Origin: Pseudomonas sp. HS6
GTDB taxonomy: Bacteria; Pseudomonadota; Gammaproteobacteria; Pseudomonadales; Pseudomonadaceae
Direction of reading: 5' to 3'
Assembly: GCF_023375815.1 (NCBI RefSeq)
Contig: NZ_CP067412.1
Span: 1,116,001-1,180,000, forward strand
DNA: 64,000 bases
Shown: in pieces, positions 39,001 to 47,071 of the stretch
Layout of the letters: every line of letters begins with the position of its first letter
Position numbering within the stretch: position 1 is the stretch's first letter
Translations under genes and position numbers: made by a program
Notes under the pieces: generated by a model
Databases searched by the model: none
The model's input: the letters and a program-made list of their open reading frames with translations, nothing else
What the model was told of the DNA's origin: nothing

Positions 39001-39930
39001 ATGCGAAATCAACTGTTAATCGTTATTTCTTTGTTGGCACTAGGGGGTTGCCAGTCAATAAAAATCCTCACGACAAGTACCCTTGAGCCTGCATCAGGTG
39101 ATGGAGAAAAGACGCGGGTTGTTCCTATTGACGAAAAAACCTTCGAAGGAGCTCATTCGCAATGGGAACAGCTATTTGGTGTCGCCGATAACGGCCAATG
39201 GGCGAAGAAATGCAATGTGCCGCTTAAAGTTAAAACCGAAGAGGCGCCCCAAGTTCTCGCTGCATTATTAACAGCGGCAGGAGGTGTTGTTTGGAATCTG
39301 GCCGTTGATGCGGCGAATTCCAAGATTGATGAAATTCAGGAACGATCCGTCAAGTCATGGGCGGCGACGTGGTCAGGAAACAGTGACAGCCTCAAGAAGG
39401 CTCAATGTTTTGCAGTGGTCAGGCTCAGTGGCGATAAAGAGCCGAAAACGCAGATGGCTATTCTGTTCATGACAAAAGTTGCAGATTCCGGCAAGGCAGA
39501 TGCTCCAGCGTTACAGTGGGCTCCCTTGCTGGTTGCGTCGCGGACCAGTCTGGCGCTCACCAAAAGAGAAGGCACCGAGGGTGTTATAGGCCTGTCAGTG
39601 TCAGTCGCCGCGAAGTCCTTCAAGGATGGTGAGTTCACAGTCAAGGCTACGGATCCGTTCAGTGTCAGCGGTATTAGCGTTTCTTCACCGGGAGAGAATG
39701 CTCCGCTGAATGTTAAGTCAGTCGGTGACGATCAGTATTCAGACCCTTTGCAGTATTTTTCAAAGGACAACACGTCGAGCATCTATTTCAAGTTCGCAGT
39801 CGTCGAGAGCGGTTCGATGGCAGGGTTAAATACTAAAGCCAAATCTGAGCTCAAGGCGTGGACCGATGCGATGGGGCCGGTGGCGTTAGACGCCTGGAAA
39901 AAGAAACTGGACAAAGAATCAGCTAACTGA
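39001..39930 (+). CDS. Lipoprotein of unknown function
   Basis: Protein of 309 residues with a lipoprotein signal: hydrophobic residues 5-14 and lipobox LGGC with Cys17. AAGGAG lies seven bases before the ATG. A helical hydrophobic stretch VLAALLTAAGGVVWNLAVDAA (about residues 86-106; motif quoted approximately at its limits) and two cysteines at about 64 and 142 are visible. No known family was recognised. The sequence is AT-richer than core genes. It lies 230 bases ahead of the protease-NTPase-nuclease-patatin operon on the same strand and may belong to the same acquired island. Confidence 0.75.
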   Translation: MRNQLLIVISLLALGGCQSIKILTTSTLEPASGDGEKTRVVPIDEKTFEGAHSQWEQLFGVADNGQWAKKCNVPLKVKTEEAPQVLAALLTAAGGVVWNLAVDAANSKIDEIQERSVKSWAATWSGNSDSLKKAQCFAVVRLSGDKEPKTQMAILFMTKVADSGKADAPALQWAPLLVASRTSLALTKREGTEGVIGLSVSVAAKSFKDGEFTVKATDPFSVSGISVSSPGENAPLNVKSVGDDQYSDPLQYFSKDNTSSIYFKFAVVESGSMAGLNTKAKSELKAWTDAMGPVALDAWKKKLDKESAN

Positions 39931-40162
39931 GAAGGCGAGTGGCGTCGATCCTGTTGGATAGGCGGAAGCGTTTTTGGCGCGCGCAGTTGCATTGTGCTAT
40001 TACCTAAAAGCCTCATCCGCAGTGCCCACAGCCAAGGCGTGTACGCATTTTTTTGTCGCCGCAGCAGGGAAGGAACCGAGAAATACTGGACCAGGACCTC
40101 GTCGAAGTACCGAGTTCCTCTGGAATTGATTACCGCTCTGCGTGCCGGAGGCTTGCCTTGAA

Positions 40163-41992
40163 ATGCCTGTTCCCGATGATCTTCCCAATCAGCTGACTTT
40201 CAACGACGAAGATGTAGCCCATGTCCTTCGCGACCCGGTTACCTATGCGCAAGCTGCAGAGGTGTTGACGCAAATGCGGGTGGGGCGTGAAGGAGAAATC
40301 CCGAGTGCTGATGGCTTGAATGCCAGTGCCGATGGATTAGCCATGGATCGAGCCCCTTTCTGGATCGAAGTACTCCGGCTCAAAAAGTGTCTTCCCACGT
40401 TCGTGGTTGCGTTAAGGGCGCGCGGTATTCTGCCTTTCGACACGTCTGCCCCAACAGAAGATACCGACGATTATGCAACGATGTTCAATCCTGAAAGGCT
40501 GCGGGACTTTCTTGCCCGAATGGATTCTTTTCGCTGCACAATCCGGGTTCATGGCGACGTCAAGGGCTCAGGGATTCTGGTGGGGCCCAGCTCGGTTCTC
40601 ACTGCCTGGCATGTGATTGCCAAAGATAATCCGAAACCTGTGCAGGAGGCGGTGTCGAAAATCGATGTCGTACTTGCCGACGGCCGCAAGATTGCCGTCG
40701 CTCTGCTATCTGCTTCATCACCTTGTGGTGAGGTGGAGTGGCCCCCAACGGGAGGACGCGCCCCGGAAAACGACAGCGAGGTTGAGGACACACATGACAT
40801 CGCATTATTACGTTTGAAAACGCCGGCAGGCATCCATCTAACGTACGCACCGCTGGCTGCTCCACCCTATGCTTTCAAAAGCCCGGCTGCCGTGGTTTTG
40901 GTCTCTTGCCCGCAAGGTGAATGGCGCGGAGTGGAGTTTGCCAAGCTGCAGCGTTTGCGCAACCTGACCGCGCGTTGGGGCTACGACGTAAAAGGCAATC
41001 GAGGGGGCTCATCGGGCGGCGGCTGCTTTGACAATCAATTCGCTTTGGCGGGGATACATCAGGGGCGTGCTCAAGGCCTCGGCCGGTTGATCCCGCTGAT
41101 TCGTTTCCATGGGCAAGTGAAGGAGGCAATTGCCAATGACGAGCTGCCTCCAATGCTCTGGTCACTTGATGGTACACCGCAGAGCAATGTGATCGTCGGT
41201 CGTGATTATTTTTTCATCGGCTACCAATCCGCAATGCGTGGAGCGCCGCGTGCCAGAGGCTTATGGATTCGACGGGTGAATATGGTGAACGACCAGTCCG
41301 GTTTGCCGTTTTCCTTCCAGATCCTCGAAAGCCTCGTTGCGCGCAGCCCGAATACGCGCCTTATCCGGATCAGCTTCGATTCGATCGTCCATGACCTGCC
41401 AAATGAAATCGCGCGAAGAGCAATTGATGCTGGCTTGGCCGTACAGCCACCCAACCCGCAGGCGGGCGCAGGTGTCGACCAGACCGAACCTGAAGCGATG
41501 GTCGCCGATCGTGCCCGACGTGTCGCCCAGTTGCTTGATGAGCGCGCTCACGAACAAGGGATTCGCCTCTGGGTTTTCTTCGACCATCCTTCGGTGGTGT
41601 TTGGCGATGAGCCCCGTTGGGCGTTGACTGCCTTTGTCGATCAGGCTATGCGAATGGAAAACCTGCGGATTGCCTTGGCTGGTTTCGAACTCGTCCAGAT
41701 GCCCGGAGCCCAGTACGAGTTTCCAGGCGACGCCATCGGCGAAGGCCCTCCCGGGCTGATGATCGAATACCTGACCAATATCAAGTCTGAAGATCTGCAT
41801 AGTGTTATCGACACGGCCACTGAGGACCTGAAACGTCCCATTAGCAAGGAATTCGCCGAAGAGTGGGTGGAGGAGGCGTTAGAGGGCCTGAATTCTGTCA
41901 ATGGAAAATATGACAGTAATCTGCGCACCATTGTCGCCTCTCGGCTGCAAAAGCGGTTGCAACAACTATGTAAAAAAGGACCTCGGCCATGA
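40163..41992 (+). CDS. Trypsin-like serine protease with N-terminal effector-associated-type helical domain
   Basis: Protein of 609 residues from the ATG at 40163 (GGAGG 11 bases ahead; a GTG at 40142 is the alternative). Residues 1-100 are helical and look like an effector-associated adaptor domain. The chymotrypsin-fold protease has His150 in VLTAWHVIA, Asp212 in THDIALLRL and Ser284 in the loop GGSSGGGCFD. A third region (about residues 330-600) is of unknown fold, with LWVFFDHPSVVFG and an acidic C-terminus. No signal peptide, so it acts in the cytoplasm. First gene of a four-gene operon; overlaps the NTPase gene by 4 bases (ATGA). Likely a signal-activated protease arm of a conflict system. 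Confidence 0.85.
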   Translation: MPVPDDLPNQLTFNDEDVAHVLRDPVTYAQAAEVLTQMRVGREGEIPSADGLNASADGLAMDRAPFWIEVLRLKKCLPTFVVALRARGILPFDTSAPTEDTDDYATMFNPERLRDFLARMDSFRCTIRVHGDVKGSGILVGPSSVLTAWHVIAKDNPKPVQEAVSKIDVVLADGRKIAVALLSASSPCGEVEWPPTGGRAPENDSEVEDTHDIALLRLKTPAGIHLTYAPLAAPPYAFKSPAAVVLVSCPQGEWRGVEFAKLQRLRNLTARWGYDVKGNRGGSSGGGCFDNQFALAGIHQGRAQGLGRLIPLIRFHGQVKEAIANDELPPMLWSLDGTPQSNVIVGRDYFFIGYQSAMRGAPRARGLWIRRVNMVNDQSGLPFSFQILESLVARSPNTRLIRISFDSIVHDLPNEIARRAIDAGLAVQPPNPQAGAGVDQTEPEAMVADRARRVAQLLDERAHEQGIRLWVFFDHPSVVFGDEPRWALTAFVDQAMRMENLRIALAGFELVQMPGAQYEFPGDAIGEGPPGLMIEYLTNIKSEDLHSVIDTATEDLKRPISKEFAEEWVEEALEGLNSVNGKYDSNLRTIVASRLQKRLQQLCKKGPRP

Positions 41993-44900
41993 AAGCGATC
42001 AAGGTAAAAGATGCCTTGTTGTTTGCTGCATTGTCGGGTCCGTTCAAGCCAAGCGATGCACTGTTACCGCTGAAAACCGCGAACAGGCCGGGGGATCTTG
42101 CCATGGCGGCAACCCGTCTTGCCGATGCTTGTGACACCCGGCCCACCGGGGCTGACGGTCTATGGCTGATCCGCACCCCGACTCGCCACGCGCTGCTCGA
42201 AGCTTTGAGCGATTCGGCACTGGTCGAGGAGGTCGCGAAGCGGTTCCAGCTTGGCCCGGACGAAGAGACTCAGGACCTGTTGGCGGTATTGCTTGACCAG
42301 TCGCCGCTGTCTCACGCACAGATTCTTCAAACCCTCGAAACTGCGCACGAGCGGGAACAAATCGAGCGGATCATTCTTGCGCTGGATCGAGCAGGGAAGC
42401 GTGCGCCCAGCAAAGACCTGCTGCCACTGGCACGTGCGACGCTGGCAAGGTTCGATCAGAAACAGAAAATGGATCAGGTAGCCGAACGTGGGTTCTTCGG
42501 TCGTGAAATGGAGTACGCACGGATTGCCGCGTGGTTGGCGTTCCCTGCTGAAGGGCCTCCTGCGACCTGTCTTTTTCTGACCGGTGCGCCGGGTATTGGC
42601 AAGTCCACTTTACTGGCCGAATCCGTCCGCCGCTTTTATGAGCAAAAACGTCCACTGATATTGCGACTGGATTTTGATCGAGCGGGGCTTGACGTTCTGG
42701 ACCTGCTCGGCCTGACCATGGAAGCCGCTCGGCAGCTTGCGGATCAGTTGGATACTGGAATCGAGTCATTGCTGGAGGCCCGGGTCGCGGCCGGGATAAT
42801 TACCGACGAGTCTGCAAAGAGCAAGTCTGCCTTTCGCCGTGCACTACCGACAGCGCTTGCCCGCAGGCTGGGAGAGGCAGTGTCGTCCTCGGGGCGAACG
42901 ATACTGGTGGTGCTCGATACATTGGAAGTGCTGCGCAGCCGTGGGGAAACTCAACCTGTCAGACTCTTCGAATGGCTCGACAGCTTGCTGGATTATGGGG
43001 TGAAACCCATGCAGGTACTGGCTGCTGGCCGAGGAGATGCGCTCGACAGTTTGCAACGAGCATCCAGCAACCTCCCAAACGTACCGCCCAGATACATTGA
43101 ACACTTCGAACTTCTCGGTCTGGAGGATCACGCCGCCGGAGAGTTTCTGTTCAGGCTTGGTGCTCCGCAGCGCTACTGGCGCGAACTCCTTGAACTCGCT
43201 CAGGGCAATCCGCTCAAGCTTCGCCTGGGCGCGGAAATCGCCAAGCGTACCGGCGACAAACGCTTGCCACGGCGTAAGCGGGGTGAAGAAGTCAGTTCGG
43301 CTTTCCTCTACAGATTGTTGCTGTCGCGTATTGACGACCCGTTACTGAAGCGGCTTGCGCACCCGGGCCTGATTGTCAGACGAATCAATGCGCAGGTTAT
43401 TCGCGAAGTCCTGGCTCCGGCACTGGGACTTGGCAAATTGACGATCGAACAGGCAGATAAACTTTGGGGGCAACTGGCAACTCATCATTGGCTGGTTGAG
43501 GTCGACCCTGGGGCACCGGACTTTCTCAAGCATCGCAGCGACATGCGCTCTCTGCTGTTACCACTGCTTTACAGCAGCTCTGCCAGCCGATCAGCACGCG
43601 TGGACGCCGCGGCCCTGCGTTGGTTTGCCAAGCTGGATCGCCCTTGGGCTCAGGTTGAGGCGGTATATCACCAACTGCAATTGACCCGCACGGGGAATGC
43701 GCTTCCGAGTGTGTCCAGTCAGATCGCCGCGCAGTTCGACGATCAGACACTCGAAGAATTACCTCGTCAGGTGGCCGACTGGCTGCGCAGTAAGCGCGGA
43801 GAACGCACCAGCGAGTTGCGCGGAGACTGGGCGACAGGCGCAGCTGATCACGAGGCGGCGATCGTGAGCGAAAGCATCGCGATACTCAAGCGTCAGGATT
43901 GGGCGGAAGGTGCGTACCTGGTCCGCAGTATTACCAGTGAGGGCGGGCTGGATGTTCGCTCACGTGCGGCAGATGCTGTACGCATGCTCTTGTGGCGTTC
44001 GGGGCAATGGGCACAGGCGAAACGTTGGCTGGTGGAGCGAGACCGTTTTACCGAGGTCGACGATGACTTGTATGACTTACCTGAAGAGTTGGCTTTGGTC
44101 CGGCTGGAGATGCGTGCGGAATTCAGCCCGGATCGCCTTCGTCAACGCTGGTTGAAATGGCGCCCTGAGGTGGATCGGCTCGCTCCGGCAGCTGAAACAG
44201 CAAGCGACGACAACGCGCGGCAAGGAGCGCTGGCATTGTTGATGGCTAATTTGCCCGACCCTTACGAGTTTGCAGCCATGCGAAAACGACATGGCAACTT
44301 TGCCGGTGCACCCCGGAAAATCTGGCTGGAGAAACGCAGTGATGGCGCGGCCGAGATCATTGGCTATGGTCGCCAGCGACTTACTCGTGTCATCCCGGAA
44401 AATCACCGGCAGAACGCAGTTGAGACGGGAAGGGTGCTTGCAACGCTTACGCCATACGTTGCTTTCGCCAAAAATTTGTTGGTCATGCCGCAGAACAATG
44501 GCCTGGCCGAGTCCGTCGAGCGTTTTGCCGGCGAAGTTGGCAATGCGGGCGGGCTATTGGAGCAGTGGCCTTCAGTACCTGTTCGGATGAACATCAGTGA
44601 TCCATTGGGATCACTCACCGACATAGGTCTTTTTGCGGACTGGGCTCAGGCCAGCGCATTGATTGTACGCAACGAAAATCTCTTGCTGATTGGCCGCGCC
44701 GCAGAGCGCTGGCGGCGAACCATGGCCGGCAAATGGTCAATCGGGCGCCCTTTTGGACCCTGGCGCTCGCGTCCATCACTTGACCATAGCACTGAGGCAC
44801 GTCTGCATTTTCTGCTCGAATCACCAAATGGTGTGAAGCAGGCGCGGTGGCGCATTCAAGTCTGGGAGGACAGCATGCCCGCCAATACGCTGCTGCCATT

Positions 44901-45057
44901 TTTGCGCAAACGAACGGGCAGATTACAGATTGAATCTGGTGCTCAGTTATCACGTTTCGAATTACTTCAAGTTATTACCCGTCGGCTGCTGGCACGTGGA
45001 ATACCCGCAGTATTCGCGCCGGCACTGGCAGTGTTGATCCTGCACGGTGAACGGTGA
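41989..45057 (+). CDS. Large STAND-like P-loop NTPase
   Basis: Protein of 1022 residues. An N-terminal helical region of about 165 residues is followed by GFFGREMEYARI, the usual lead-in to STAND NTPases. Walker A GAPGIGKST is at residues 199-207 and Walker B TILVVLDTLE ends at Asp310. A winged-helix-like part contains SSAFLYRLLLSRIDDPLLKR, and the long C-terminal half (about 520-1020) is helical, of the repeat type used to sense ligands. STAND proteins oligomerise when a trigger binds and then switch on effectors. Here the effectors would be the co-encoded proteases, nuclease and phospholipase. The trigger is unknown. Confidence 0.85.
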   Translation: MKAIKVKDALLFAALSGPFKPSDALLPLKTANRPGDLAMAATRLADACDTRPTGADGLWLIRTPTRHALLEALSDSALVEEVAKRFQLGPDEETQDLLAVLLDQSPLSHAQILQTLETAHEREQIERIILALDRAGKRAPSKDLLPLARATLARFDQKQKMDQVAERGFFGREMEYARIAAWLAFPAEGPPATCLFLTGAPGIGKSTLLAESVRRFYEQKRPLILRLDFDRAGLDVLDLLGLTMEAARQLADQLDTGIESLLEARVAAGIITDESAKSKSAFRRALPTALARRLGEAVSSSGRTILVVLDTLEVLRSRGETQPVRLFEWLDSLLDYGVKPMQVLAAGRGDALDSLQRASSNLPNVPPRYIEHFELLGLEDHAAGEFLFRLGAPQRYWRELLELAQGNPLKLRLGAEIAKRTGDKRLPRRKRGEEVSSAFLYRLLLSRIDDPLLKRLAHPGLIVRRINAQVIREVLAPALGLGKLTIEQADKLWGQLATHHWLVEVDPGAPDFLKHRSDMRSLLLPLLYSSSASRSARVDAAALRWFAKLDRPWAQVEAVYHQLQLTRTGNALPSVSSQIAAQFDDQTLEELPRQVADWLRSKRGERTSELRGDWATGAADHEAAIVSESIAILKRQDWAEGAYLVRSITSEGGLDVRSRAADAVRMLLWRSGQWAQAKRWLVERDRFTEVDDDLYDLPEELALVRLEMRAEFSPDRLRQRWLKWRPEVDRLAPAAETASDDNARQGALALLMANLPDPYEFAAMRKRHGNFAGAPRKIWLEKRSDGAAEIIGYGRQRLTRVIPENHRQNAVETGRVLATLTPYVAFAKNLLVMPQNNGLAESVERFAGEVGNAGGLLEQWPSVPVRMNISDPLGSLTDIGLFADWAQASALIVRNENLLLIGRAAERWRRTMAGKWSIGRPFGPWRSRPSLDHSTEARLHFLLESPNGVKQARWRIQVWEDSMPANTLLPFLRKRTGRLQIESGAQLSRFELLQVITRRLLARGIPAVFAPALAVLILHGER

Positions 45058-45073
45058 AACAGGGGAGGTTGGT

Positions 45074-47056
45074 ATGACTGACAAAGAACGCATAAGCAAC
45101 TTGAGAACGCGACTTTCACCAGAAATGGAGGCGGCAATACAAAGTGCCTTGAAGAGCGACCGGCTACCGGCTGCGCTGCTGCGGGGGGTCTCCAGTGCCA
45201 GCCTTGAATCGATCAAGGGTGGTGCCAGCATCGGTTCAATGTTGGGAGCAGGAAATCTCGGCAATTTCGAGGCGATCATAAAGTTGGTCGGACGTCCCTC
45301 GCTCCTGATCAGCAATGACCTCGTGGAGATGGAGCCACTTCCGGGACTACCTCCGCAAACCGCTGGACTGATACACGGAGTGGAGAAGTGGATTCCCTCA
45401 GTGGGTCGTATCGAATTTCGCAATTATCAAATGGCCTGGGGTGGGACCGGCTGGGTGGTGGAGCATTCAGGTCAAGGTGCGTTGGTGGTGACCAATCGTC
45501 ATGTAGCTAAACTGGTCGCCAGCCATAAGGCCGATGGAACTGCGGTTTACATTCGATCCCCGTCGGGGGCGCGCTACGGTGCCGCAATCGACTTTCGTGA
45601 GGAGGTTCACAGCGAAATCGGCAACAACAGTCGCACCGCCGAACTGACAAAGATTCAATACCTGGCCGACGATTCTGCCGCCGATGTGGCATTGCTTTTG
45701 ATCGAGGCCGCGAACTTTACACTCCCCACACCCATGAAACTGATCGATGACAACGAGAAAGTCACCGTGGGCGAACTGGTAGCGCTGGTTGGCTATCCTG
45801 CTTACGACTCACGCAATAATGCTGACGCACAAGCGAAATACTTCAGCGGTCTCTACGAGGTCAAACGTTTTGCGCCGGGCCTGATCATGCAGCCTTCGGG
45901 AAACAATCAGGTTTTGACATACGACTGTACAAGTCTGGGGGGATGCTCCGGCTCTCCTGTTCAACGGTTGAGCGATGGCAAGGTTGTAGGGTTGCATTTC
46001 AGCGGGGTTTATCTGGGCGCGAACAGTGCGGTGCCTGCAGCGACGATAAGCAAGCTGATAAAAGGTTGGCGTCCCGTCTCGGTGCAGTTGCACACCGAGC
46101 AGGACGAGGCTCCGGACGGCAGCCACGCCGCAGCCTGGTTCAGTCAACGCGAGGGTTTCAACCCCGGATTCCTGGAAACCGCAGAGACGACGCAGGTCGT
46201 TCGAACCCCCTGGCCTGGGTTACGAGCGGATCTGGTGCCTTGTCTTGCCGTGCCAACCGATTCACCTTCACAACCGAATGAACTGCGCTACACCCATTTC
46301 GGCGTCAAGTATTCAGCCACCCATAAGCTGCCGTTGATTACCGCCGTCAACATCAACGGGGCGGCTGCCGTTCGAATCAAGCGCGGTGCTGACAAGTGGT
46401 TTGCCGACGAACGCATTCCCCGCAACGTTCAACTGAATGCGCAAAACTTTAAAGACAAGGAGATCGATCGCGGGCACATGGTCCGACGTGAAGATCCGAA
46501 TTGGGGTAGCCCACAGGAGGCCGAGCAAGCCAACTTCGATACCTTTCATTACGTCAACGCTGCCGCGCAGCACTCGCGGCTTAACCAAGGCAAGGCACTC
46601 TGGCAGGGCCTGGAAAACTACATTCTTGAAAGTGCACGTACTCATGGTTTCAAGGCATGCGTATTTACCGGTCCGATCCTGCGCAATCCAGATAGCGATG
46701 ACGAAGAACTGTGGATTGACGGCGCCCTTGCACCTCTCGAGTTCTGGAAGCTGGTCGCGACGCTGGACGCCGGAGGCAAGATGTTGCATGCCACTGCCTA
46801 CGTGCTCAGCCAAGGCCAGCTGTTGCGCGAGCTGCTGGAAAAGCGTTCAAAGCATGAGGCAGTGGAAGGCTTTGAGCTGGGGCCCTATCGTACGTTCCAG
46901 ATTGCGATTGTCGATTTGGCAGCGGCGACGGGATATGACTTCAGCGCCTATTCTGCAAGCGACCCGTTGACCCGTACGCAATACGGAAAGGAGGCTGTTG
47001 CCGATGGCGAGCCAGTGTTCATACCAATAGCGGCACTGAGTGAAATCATTCTTTAA
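45074..47056 (+). CDS. Trypsin-like protease fused to DNA/RNA non-specific endonuclease
   Basis: Two-effector fusion of 660 residues from the ATG at 45074 (AGGGGAGG upstream). Residues 1-100 are an N-terminal region with an effector-associated look. The protease domain has His143 in VVTNRHVAK, Asp204 in ADVALLLIE and Ser292 in GGCSGSPV. The C-terminal domain (about 400-650) is a beta-beta-alpha-metal nuclease with the DRGH signature at residues 465-468 and the metal-site Asn region FHYVNAAAQHSRLNQG. Cytoplasmic, no signal peptide, unlike typical secreted NucA-type enzymes. The protease may release or activate its own nuclease. It follows the NTPase gene by 16 bases. Confidence 0.88.
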   Translation: MTDKERISNLRTRLSPEMEAAIQSALKSDRLPAALLRGVSSASLESIKGGASIGSMLGAGNLGNFEAIIKLVGRPSLLISNDLVEMEPLPGLPPQTAGLIHGVEKWIPSVGRIEFRNYQMAWGGTGWVVEHSGQGALVVTNRHVAKLVASHKADGTAVYIRSPSGARYGAAIDFREEVHSEIGNNSRTAELTKIQYLADDSAADVALLLIEAANFTLPTPMKLIDDNEKVTVGELVALVGYPAYDSRNNADAQAKYFSGLYEVKRFAPGLIMQPSGNNQVLTYDCTSLGGCSGSPVQRLSDGKVVGLHFSGVYLGANSAVPAATISKLIKGWRPVSVQLHTEQDEAPDGSHAAAWFSQREGFNPGFLETAETTQVVRTPWPGLRADLVPCLAVPTDSPSQPNELRYTHFGVKYSATHKLPLITAVNINGAAAVRIKRGADKWFADERIPRNVQLNAQNFKDKEIDRGHMVRREDPNWGSPQEAEQANFDTFHYVNAAAQHSRLNQGKALWQGLENYILESARTHGFKACVFTGPILRNPDSDDEELWIDGALAPLEFWKLVATLDAGGKMLHATAYVLSQGQLLRELLEKRSKHEAVEGFELGPYRTFQIAIVDLAAATGYDFSAYSASDPLTRTQYGKEAVADGEPVFIPIAALSEIIL

Positions 47057-47071
47057 GCCCGAGGCAGTGCG

